Assembly (NCBI GenBank): GCA_023150495.1
Contig: JAKLKT010000244.1
Coordinates: 1-5,416 of the forward strand
DNA: 5,416 bases
Reading direction: 5' to 3'
Origin: Planctomycetota bacterium
GTDB lineage: Bacteria > Planctomycetota > PLA2
Part shown: piece by piece, positions 1 through 4,265 of the stretch
How positions within the stretch are numbered: position 1 is the stretch's first letter
Layout of the letters: each line of letters begins with the position of its first letter
Program-made: the position numbers and the translations under genes
The notes under the pieces: model-generated
What the model saw: the letters and a program-made list of their open reading frames with translations, nothing else
Told to the model about the DNA's origin: nothing
The model's database searches: none

Positions 1-269
1 GCGACCTCGGCCGCGTGCTTCGTGCCCGCCGCGCCGAGCGCCCGCGCGAGGAGCCGGCGCCCCTCGAGGTCGAGGCCGTCCCAGAGGGCCATGACGCCCA
101 TGGGATCGGTCCGCGCGAGCTCGCAGGCGCGGCGCGCGGCGCCTTCCCGGGCCCCGCGGCCGGCGGAAAGCAGCCCCTCGCGGACCGCATCGAAGGCGGG
201 CTCCGGCTGCCCCGCGAGGGCGAGGCCCGCGAGGAGGACGGGAAGAAGAGGGGTCCAGGGGGCGCGCAC
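1..269 (-). CDS. Secreted alpha-helical (HEAT-like) protein, N-terminal 89 residues, cut by the window edge
   Basis: Reading the minus strand from a GTG at 269-267 gives 89 codons with no stop up to the window edge; the C-terminal part is missing. The protein begins MRAPWTPLLPVLLAGLALAG, one or two positive charges followed by a Leu/Ala-rich core, which looks like a Sec signal peptide cleaved near ALA-GQ (residues 18-21). There is no Cys, so it is not a lipoprotein. The mature part is helical and Ala/Arg/Leu-rich, with helix pairs such as AFDAVREGLLSAGRGAREGA and GRRLLARALGAAGTKHAAEV that resemble HEAT/armadillo-type repeats. An in-frame TAG lies five codons upstream of the GTG, which limits the start. 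No Shine-Dalgarno is well placed, and a -10-like TAGACT ends 9 nt before the GTG. It is divergent from the PadR gene. I do not recognise a specific family, so the function is unknown and the HEAT assignment is tentative. Confidence 0.62.
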   Translation of the reverse strand, partial: MRAPWTPLLPVLLAGLALAGQPEPAFDAVREGLLSAGRGAREGAARRACELARTDPMGVMALWDGLDLEGRRLLARALGAAGTKHAAEV

Positions 270-278
270 GCCTTGCCT

Positions 279-284
279 AGTCTA
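279..284 (-). promoter_or_regulatory. Possible -10 box of a leaderless promoter for the secreted-protein gene
   Basis: The minus strand reads TAGACT (TAnnnT type), with 9 nt between it and the GTG start at 269. Transcription would then begin within a few bases of the start codon, giving a leaderless or nearly leaderless mRNA, which fits the absence of a usable Shine-Dalgarno. I see no convincing -35 box 16-18 bp further upstream, where the sequence is plain GC-rich, so support rests on the -10 and its spacing only. Confidence 0.3.
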
Positions 285-293
285 CGGCACCCG

Positions 294-313
294 GGCCGCC
301 CGGCCGGACGGCC
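294..313. promoter_or_regulatory. 20-bp GC-rich dyad, candidate operator between divergent genes
   Basis: GGCCGCCCGG is followed directly by CCGGACGGCC, a two-fold symmetric 20-bp element with a single mismatched pair (C299/A308) and no spacer. It sits three bases before TAAAGT (316-321), the best -10 candidate for the PadR gene, and so covers the place where its -35 and spacer would be. PadR proteins are dimers that commonly repress their own promoters, so this is a reasonable operator candidate. It does not match the AT-rich ATGT-n8-ACAT type of site described for some PadR proteins, and GC-only palindromes are easily produced by chance here. Confidence 0.3.
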
Positions 314-315
314 GC

Positions 316-321
316 TAAAGT
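316..321 (+). promoter_or_regulatory. Possible -10 box for the padR-HAAS operon
   Basis: TAAAGT matches the TATAAT consensus at four of six positions and is one of few A/T-rich spots in the intergenic region. It would start transcription around 328 and leave a leader of about 30 nt that contains GGAAAG (331-336) and GGACGG close to the ATG. No recognisable -35 hexamer lies 16-18 bp upstream, so the promoter may be weak, activator-dependent or not real. Confidence 0.25.
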
Positions 322-358
322 CCCCCCCTCGGAAAGGTCGACGGGACGGACGGAAGCC

Positions 359-721
359 ATGAGCTCCCTTTTCGACAAGATCGGCGCCGAGCTGAGGCGG
401 GGCCTCGTCCAGATCGTCGCGCTGTCGCTCCTCAGGGAACGGCTCTACGGCTACCAGATCGTGAAGATCCTCGCGGCTGCCGGGCTCGAGACGGAGGAGG
501 GCACGCTCTATCCGCTGCTGCGCCGGCTCGAGTCGCAGGGTCTCCTCCTGTCGGAGTGGGACACGCAAGGCAGCCGGCCGCGCAAGTACTACGAGCTGTC
601 TCCCGAGGGGCGCGCGGCGCTCCCGAAGCTCGAGGAGGTCTGGCGCGACATCACCGGCGCCGTCGGCAGGATCCTCGAAAGCGATTCCCCCGCGGAGCTC
701 GCGGAAGCGGAGGCGAAATGA
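359..721 (+). CDS. PadR-family transcriptional regulator
   Basis: This encodes a 120-residue winged-helix repressor of the small PadR type, a typical size for the family. The diagnostic pattern is present in order: an N-terminal helix leading into GYQIVKIL (residues 31-38, first helix-turn-helix region), then EGTLYPLLRRLESQGLL (47-63, recognition helix with the family's TLYPxLxRLExxGL signature), then SRPRKYYELSPEGR (72-85, the beta-wing R-x-R-K-Y-Y-x-L-T/S-xx-G). The C-terminal helix (about 86-107) would provide the dimer contact. PadR proteins act in the cytoplasm as dimeric repressors that respond to small molecules or envelope stress. Its TGA overlaps the ATG of the next gene (ATGA, 718-721), so both are co-translated, a standard arrangement in which the partner membrane protein carries a HAAS domain. 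The ligand and targets cannot be read from the sequence. The family assignment is secure. Confidence 0.93.
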   Translation: MSSLFDKIGAELRRGLVQIVALSLLRERLYGYQIVKILAAAGLETEEGTLYPLLRRLESQGLLLSEWDTQGSRPRKYYELSPEGRAALPKLEEVWRDITGAVGRILESDSPAELAEAEAK

Positions 722-1695
722 GCGAGGGCCTGGAACAGAAGGTCCAGCGCTGGCTGGACGAGGCGGCGACGGCCATGGGCGGCAGGCCCGAGGGCCGGCG
801 CGACGCGCTGTTGGAGCTCGAGGCCACGATCCTCGACCGCGTGGAGGAGAAGACGAAGGCCGGCCAGGTGCCCGACGAGGCGGTGAGGGACGTCCTCGAC
901 GCGCTCGGGGATCCGGCCGAGGTCGGCAGCTCCTTCCTCCCCCCGGCCCCCCTCCTTCCCCCCGCGCAGGCGAGGCCCTATCTCCTCCACACCGCGATGG
1001 TCTTCGTCGCCCACTTCCTCGTGATCGTCGGCGCGACGGTCGCCGAGCACGCCTTCTCGCTCGGGCCCGTCCGGATCCACCCGATCGCGAACCCGCGCAA
1101 CGTGCTCGAGCTGCTCGTGCGCGCGACCGGCACGCTGCTCTTCGACGCGGGGGCCGTCCTCGCCGCGCACGTGATCCTCTCGCGCCTCGGCCGCCTGTCG
1201 CTCCTCCGGCGGACGACGCTCGCCGTGAGGCCCGACGCCCGGCGGTGCACGCTCAACGCGTGCTTCCTCGGCCTCGTGCTCGTCGTCGCGAACTTCTTCC
1301 GGGACAGCCTGCTCGCGCTCTACCTGCCGACGCCCGACGGTGTCACGCAGATCCCGTTCGCGGGCCCCGGCATCGAGGCGAACCTCCCGCTGCTGAACAT
1401 CTGGCTCGCGACGGCCGTCGTGCGCGAGCTCATGTACGCCCAGCGCGGCGAGCGGCGTTTCACGCTCGTGCTCGACCTCGTGTCCAACCTGTTCGGGCTC
1501 TTCGCGCTCCTGCGCATCGTGGCCACGGGGCGCCTCGTGGACCTCACGCGCGCGCAGGAGGTGCTCGGCGTGAACGCGGACACGGTGGGCGCGCTCCTGA
1601 ACACGGTCTTCGTGCTGCTCGCGCTCGTCGCCTCCGCGACGCTCGCGGGCCGGGTCGTGCGCCGCTCCTGGCGGCTCAAGCTCGTGCGGCCGTAG
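718..1695 (+). CDS. HAAS/DUF1700-like domain membrane protein, partner of PadR
   Basis: This is a 325-residue integral membrane protein. I chose the ATG at 718 because it overlaps the padR stop (ATGA) and has GGAGG at 709-713, 4 nt upstream. Residues 1-75 are charged and helical (LEQKVQRWLDEA, then LLELEATILDRVEEK, then VRDVLDALGDPAEVGSSF); the pattern of an ExxI-D helix followed by V-x-DALGDPAEV is characteristic of HAAS/DUF1700-like domains found beside PadR regulators. A Pro-rich linker (75-87) follows, then about six hydrophobic segments near residues 90-113, 130-155, 178-202, 222-240, 248-270 and 289-311, ending in a basic tail. In this pairing the HAAS protein is thought to transmit an envelope or inhibitory signal, with its gene under PadR control; no biochemical activity is evident for the membrane part. 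The domain call is moderate in confidence, the gene itself high. Confidence 0.85.
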   Translation: MSEGLEQKVQRWLDEAATAMGGRPEGRRDALLELEATILDRVEEKTKAGQVPDEAVRDVLDALGDPAEVGSSFLPPAPLLPPAQARPYLLHTAMVFVAHFLVIVGATVAEHAFSLGPVRIHPIANPRNVLELLVRATGTLLFDAGAVLAAHVILSRLGRLSLLRRTTLAVRPDARRCTLNACFLGLVLVVANFFRDSLLALYLPTPDGVTQIPFAGPGIEANLPLLNIWLATAVVRELMYAQRGERRFTLVLDLVSNLFGLFALLRIVATGRLVDLTRAQEVLGVNADTVGALLNTVFVLLALVASATLAGRVVRRSWRLKLVRP

Positions 1696-1701
1696 GGCCG
1701 C
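1686..1701. terminator. Short hairpin over the convergent stop codons
   Basis: GCGGCC (1686-1691), a 4-nt loop GTAG (1692-1695) and GGCCGC (1696-1701) form a perfect 6-bp GC stem between the HAAS gene and tyrS. The loop contains the TAG stop of the plus-strand gene, and the right arm ends one base before the tyrS stop. No T-tract follows on either strand. It could slow polymerase in both directions, but a 6-bp stem in such GC-rich DNA may be chance. Confidence 0.3.
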
Positions 1702-2880
1702 CTACTTCGCCCGCAGCCGCGCGAACTTCCGCTTCCCCGCGCGGAGGACCTGCCCGTCCCGGACCGCCACCGCCGCCAGCGGGTCCTCGAGCCGCGCCCC
1801 GTCGAGCGTCACCGCGCCCTGCTCGACGAGCCGGCGCGCCTCCGCGCCGGAGCCCCCGAACGCCGCGCGCACGAGCGAGGCGGCCGTCCACGCCGCCGCG
1901 AGGTCGATGGCGGCGTCGGGCATCTCCTCCGGCAGCTCGCCGGCGCGGAAGACGCGCTCGAATTCCTCGCGCTCGGCCTTGCCCGCCGCCGCGCCGTAGT
2001 GGCGGGCGACGATCGCCTCGGCCATCGCCTTCTTCGCGGACCAGATGTCGCCCGCGAGATGGCGCCCGATCTCCGCGTCGGCGACGTCGGTCGCGAGGCG
2101 GAAGTACTTCCCGACGATCGCGTCGGGCACGCGCGTCGCGAGGCCGAACATGTCCTTCGGCGGCGTGTCGATGCCGATCGCGTTGCCGAGGCTCTTCGAC
2201 ATCTTCGCGGATCCGTCGACGCCCTCGAGGAGCGGGTTGATGACGCACGCCTGCGACGGCATCCCCGCGTGCTTCTGGATCACGCGCCCGATGTTGAGGT
2301 TGAACGTCTGGTCCGTCCCGCCGAGCTCGACGTCGGAGCGCACGGCCACCGAGTCGTAGCCCTGGAAGAGGCAGTAGAGGAACTCGTGCAGGTGGATCGG
2401 GCTCCCTTCCGCGTGCCGCTTCGCGAAGCTGTCGCGCTCGAGCATCTGCGCGACGGTCAGCTGCCCGGCAAGCCGCACGATCTCCTCGGGGCCGAGCCTG
2501 CCGAGCCACTCGCTGTTCCGCCGCACCTCCGCGCGCGACACGTCGAACACCTTCCCGATCTGCGCGAGCCAGGTCTCGCCGTTCCGCCGCACCTGCTCGG
2601 CCGTGAGGGTCGGCCGCGTCCGGTCGCGCCCCGAGGGGTCCCCCACGAGCGCGGTGAAATCCCCGAGGATGAGCACCGCCGTGTGCCCGAGCTCCTGGAA
2701 TCGCCCGAGGATGCGGAGCGGGATCTCGTTGCCGATCGTCACGGTGGTCGAGGTGAGGTCGAGGCCGAGCTTCACGCGCAGGGGCCGCTTCGCCGCGAAG
2801 AGCCGGTCCAGGTCCTTGTCGGAAGGGAAGACGCTCTCCACGGTCCGCGCCAGGTGTCCGAACGTGTCCCGCCACGCCAT
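1702..2880 (-). CDS. tyrS: Tyrosyl-tRNA synthetase (TyrZ-like, with S4 domain), altered HIGH motif
   Basis: Tyrosine-tRNA ligase, 392 residues, charging tRNA-Tyr with tyrosine at the expense of ATP in the cytoplasm. The start is the ATG at 2880, which gives MAWRDTFGHL and normal family length. The Rossmann catalytic domain has KLGLDLT (37-43), GDFTALVGDPSGR (73-85), NSEWL (122-126), the tyrosine pocket FLYCLFQGYDSVAV (167-180), DVELGGTDQ (183-191) and an intact KMSKS loop (226-230). The C-terminal S4 RNA-binding domain (about 335-392) has EARRLVEQGAVTLDG and ends GKRKFARLRAK, as in bacterial TyrRS. The sequence resembles the TyrZ branch more than E. coli TyrS. The oddity is that the class I HIGH motif is TIGN (residues 48-51): both histidines are replaced, while the Asp and Thr just before it (D41, T43) are kept. 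Gene identity is certain; catalytic competence is probable but not assured. Confidence 0.95.
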   Translation of the reverse strand: MAWRDTFGHLARTVESVFPSDKDLDRLFAAKRPLRVKLGLDLTSTTVTIGNEIPLRILGRFQELGHTAVLILGDFTALVGDPSGRDRTRPTLTAEQVRRNGETWLAQIGKVFDVSRAEVRRNSEWLGRLGPEEIVRLAGQLTVAQMLERDSFAKRHAEGSPIHLHEFLYCLFQGYDSVAVRSDVELGGTDQTFNLNIGRVIQKHAGMPSQACVINPLLEGVDGSAKMSKSLGNAIGIDTPPKDMFGLATRVPDAIVGKYFRLATDVADAEIGRHLAGDIWSAKKAMAEAIVARHYGAAAGKAEREEFERVFRAGELPEEMPDAAIDLAAAWTAASLVRAAFGGSGAEARRLVEQGAVTLDGARLEDPLAAVAVRDGQVLRAGKRKFARLRAK

Positions 2881-2888
2881 GGGGGGCG

Positions 2889-2894
2889 ATTCTA
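2889..2894 (-). promoter_or_regulatory. -10 box of a probable leaderless tyrS promoter
   Basis: The minus strand reads TAGAAT, five of six matches to TATAAT, followed by 8 nt (CGCCCCCC) and then the tyrS ATG. Transcription would begin about at the start codon. There is no purine-rich Shine-Dalgarno in front of the ATG, which agrees with leaderless translation. A clear -35 hexamer is missing, as is common for TAnnnT-type leaderless promoters in high-GC bacteria. Confidence 0.5.
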
Positions 2895-2988
2895 CGCCGG
2901 AAGTCGAGGGGGCCGGGGGACGGCATCGCGCGCACCACGGCCTCCGGACGGCCCTTCCGCCCCCGCCGGTGCCCCCGGAGGACCGCGT

Positions 2989-3001
2989 TCCGGGGCCCGG
3001 A
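2989..3001. other. 13-bp perfect palindrome upstream of the first SYLF promoter
   Basis: TCCGGG-G-CCCGGA is symmetric around G2995 and ends 9 bp before the -35 box (3011). It could be a repressor or activator site for the divergent tyrS/SYLF region. The rest of 2895-3010 is GC-rich with no open frame I believe, and it includes a second, looser pair, CCTCCGG (2941-2947) and CCGGAGG (2975-2981). Such GC palindromes arise readily by chance at this base composition. Confidence 0.2.
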
Positions 3002-3010
3002 CCGCCTTCC

Positions 3011-3039
3011 TTGCCCGGCGGCCTCCCGGTGTCTACGAT
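3011..3039 (+). promoter_or_regulatory. Sigma70-like promoter of the first SYLF lipoprotein
   Basis: TTGCCC (3011-3016) and TACGAT (3034-3039) are separated by exactly 17 bp, the optimal spacing for the housekeeping sigma factor. Each box matches four of six consensus positions. A start near 3046 would give a leader of about 37 nt ending in GGAGG. The same arrangement, with the same -10 hexamer and the same 17-bp spacer, precedes the paralogous second gene, which supports the call. The -10 lies between imperfect inverted arms CCTCCCGG (3022-3029) and CCCGGAGG (3040-3047), with one mismatched pair. Confidence 0.6.
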
Positions 3040-3054
3040 CCCGGAGGTTGACCA

Positions 3055-3070
3055 CGGAAGAACGGAAGAA
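3055..3070 (+). repeat. Two tandem copies of CGGAAGAA in the 5' leader
   Basis: The octamer CGGAAGAA occurs twice back to back in the leader of the first SYLF gene, immediately before CACGGAGGA, the ribosome-binding region. The purine-rich, unstructured run may keep the start site open or act as a ribosome standby site. It is not present in the leader of the second SYLF gene. Confidence 0.5.
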
Positions 3071-3082
3071 CACGGAGGACTC

Positions 3083-3613
3083 ATGCGCATCATCACTCTC
3101 CTGCTCGCCATCGGCCTCGTCGCCTGCGGGAGCACGAAGCCCGACTCGGACGCCGACGCGAAAGCGCTCAATTCCGAGTGCGAGGCGGCGATCAAGAACT
3201 TCAAGACGAGCGACACGACGATCGGCAAGTGGTTCGAGACGGCCTACGGCTACGGGGTCTTCCCGTCGATCGGCAAGGGCGCGATCGGGATCGGCGGCGC
3301 GTACGGCCGCGGCCAGGTCTACGAGCAGGGCAAGCACGTCGGCTACACGACGATCAAGCAGGGCACGATCGGCCTCGCGCTCGGCGGCCAGTCGTTCTCC
3401 GAGGTGATCTTCTTCAAGGACAAGAGCGCGCTCGCGGCCTTCCAGGAGGGCAACTTCGAGCTCACGGCGCAGGCCTCGGCCGTGGCCGTCAAGCAGGGTG
3501 CAGGCGCCGCCTCGGAGTACAGCGGCGGCATCAAGGTCTTCGTGATGGTCAAGGGCGGCCTCATGGCGGAGGCGGCCGTCGGCGGCCAGAAGTTCGCCTA
3601 CGAGGCCAAGTAG
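3083..3613 (+). CDS. SYLF-domain (YSC84-like) lipoprotein, copy 1
   Basis: A 176-residue lipoprotein. The start ATG at 3083 has GGAGG at 3074-3078 (4-nt spacing). The signal peptide MRIITLLLAIGLVAC ends in a lipobox (LVAC, Cys15); Gly at the next position does not give the Asp retention signal, so the outer membrane is the likely location in a Gram-negative cell. The mature part fits the bacterial SYLF lipid-binding domain (YSC84/Las17-binding family): GKWFETAYGYGVFPSIGKGA (48-67), GIGGAYGRGQVYEQGKHVGY (69-88), then GTIGLALGGQSFSEVIFF (94-111), an Ala-rich segment (128-144) and VFVMVKGGLMAEAAVGGQKF (152-171). SYLF domains bind phospholipids or phosphoinositides; in bacteria the physiological role is poorly defined. 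A tandem paralogue follows 75 bp downstream; Cys33 is conserved in both. Family call strong, cellular role unknown. Confidence 0.88.
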   Translation: MRIITLLLAIGLVACGSTKPDSDADAKALNSECEAAIKNFKTSDTTIGKWFETAYGYGVFPSIGKGAIGIGGAYGRGQVYEQGKHVGYTTIKQGTIGLALGGQSFSEVIFFKDKSALAAFQEGNFELTAQASAVAVKQGAGAASEYSGGIKVFVMVKGGLMAEAAVGGQKFAYEAK

Positions 3614-3621
3614 CGGCTTCC

Positions 3622-3650
3622 TTGCGGGCCTCGGGGCCGGGGACTACGAT
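3622..3650 (+). promoter_or_regulatory. Sigma70-like promoter of the second SYLF lipoprotein
   Basis: TTGCGG (3622-3627) and TACGAT (3645-3650) are 17 bp apart, the same geometry and the same -10 hexamer as the promoter of copy 1; both sites also share CTTCCTTGC around the -35 and CTACGATCCC around the -10. A start near 3657 would leave a leader of about 32 nt with GGAGGA (3677-3682), 6 nt before the ATG. The second gene can therefore be transcribed independently of the first. Confidence 0.6.
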
Positions 3651-3661
3651 CCCCGGCCCCG
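3632..3661. terminator. 11-bp perfect hairpin between the SYLF genes, enclosing the -10 box
   Basis: CGGGGCCGGGG (3632-3642), an 8-nt loop ACTACGAT (3643-3650) and CCCCGGCCCCG (3651-3661) form a perfect 11-bp GC stem 18 nt after the stop of copy 1. It could terminate or attenuate transcripts from copy 1, although no T-tract follows. Because the loop contains the whole -10 hexamer of copy 2, the same element may also be an operator or a structure that affects promoter opening. Confidence 0.5.
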
Positions 3662-3688
3662 CGGTGCGCGGGACACGGAGGAGATTCC

Positions 3689-4213
3689 ATGCGTCTTTTC
3701 GCGATTGCGCTGTTCGCCGCGGCCGTGGGCTGCGGGAGCACGAAGCCCGAGTCGCAGGCGGCCGCCGACACGCTCGATGCCGACTGCCAGGCGACGATCA
3801 CGCGCGGCAAGGGCCACGGCGTGGGCAAGTGGTTCGACACCGCCTACGGCTACGTCGTCTTCCCCGAGGTGGGCAAGGCCGGATTCATCGTCGGCGGCGC
3901 CCACGGGAAGGGCCAGGTCTACGAGCAGGGCAAGCACGTCGGCTTCGCCACGATCAAGCAGGGCACGGTCGGCCTGCAGATCGGCGCGCAGACCTTCTCG
4001 GAGATCATCTTCCTGAAGGACAAGGTCGCGTTCGACGCGTTCAAGGGGGGCAACTACGAGCTCGGCGCCGAGGCCACGGCGGTCGCGCTCGAGAAGGGCG
4101 CCTCCGCGCAGGCCGACTACAGCAAGGGCGTGGCCGTCTTCGTCTTCGGCGAGGGCGGGCTCATGGCCGGCGCGGCGGTCGGCGGCCAGAAGTTCACCTA
4201 CGAGGCGAAGTAG
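3689..4213 (+). CDS. SYLF-domain (YSC84-like) lipoprotein, copy 2
   Basis: A 174-residue paralogue of the preceding gene. The ATG at 3689 has GGAGGA at 3677-3682. The signal peptide MRLFAIALFAAAVGC ends in a lipobox (AVGC, Cys15) followed by GSTKP, as in copy 1, which again suggests outer-membrane sorting. The SYLF domain shows GKWFDTAYGYVVFPEVGKAG (46-65), VGGAHGKGQVYEQGKHVG (68-85), GTVGLQIGAQTFSEIIFL (92-109) and VFVFGEGGLMAGAAVGGQKF (150-169). VFPxVxKAGF and FGExGLMAG are closer to the usual family pattern than the matching parts of copy 1, so this may be the more conventional copy. Identity to copy 1 is high (by eye about 60%), with a 34-bp stretch identical in DNA. The role is probably periplasm-facing lipid binding; the true substrate is unknown. 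Confidence 0.88.
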   Translation: MRLFAIALFAAAVGCGSTKPESQAAADTLDADCQATITRGKGHGVGKWFDTAYGYVVFPEVGKAGFIVGGAHGKGQVYEQGKHVGFATIKQGTVGLQIGAQTFSEIIFLKDKVAFDAFKGGNYELGAEATAVALEKGASAQADYSKGVAVFVFGEGGLMAGAAVGGQKFTYEAK

Positions 4214-4219
4214 GCTCGA

Positions 4220-4259
4220 GGCTGCAGGCCGCGGGAAGAACAACCTGCGGCCTGCAGCC
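4220..4259. terminator. Strong bidirectional hairpin between convergent genes
   Basis: GGCTGCAGGCCGCGGG (4220-4235) pairs with CCTGCGGCCTGCAGCC (4244-4259) over 16 bp with a single G-U pair (as read on the plus strand) and an 8-nt A-rich loop (4236-4243). It starts 6 nt after the stop of SYLF copy 2 and ends 6 nt before the stop of the minus-strand lipoprotein gene. The position makes it a likely shared terminator for both genes. No T-tract flanks it, so termination may depend on the stem alone or the stem may protect 3' ends. Confidence 0.7.
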
Positions 4260-4265
4260 GCGCCG

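Noticed and set aside
273..286. TTGCC and TCTACG on the plus strand before padR, resembling the SYLF promoter boxes
   Set aside because: The two boxes are only a few bases apart, so they cannot form a promoter; the similarity is limited to short words.
15..362. Two plus-strand open frames at the left edge
   Set aside because: Both are Arg/Pro-rich shadows. The minus strand of the same region encodes a signal peptide and a balanced helical sequence, and the frames run into the padR start.
2881..3228. In-frame N-terminal extension of tyrS by 116 residues
   Set aside because: The protein is normal in length from the ATG at 2880, the extension has no TyrRS similarity and runs over the SYLF gene and its promoter on the other strand.
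1676..3337. Long minus-strand open frame of 553 codons across tyrS
   Set aside because: It is Arg/Pro/Gly-rich with no recognisable domain and overlaps the unmistakable tyrS in another frame. High GC keeps shadow frames open.
3048..3407. TTG-initiated frame before SYLF copy 1, possible leader peptide
   Set aside because: GGAGG directly abuts the TTG with no spacer, and the frame continues out of phase through the SYLF gene as an Arg/Ser-rich shadow.
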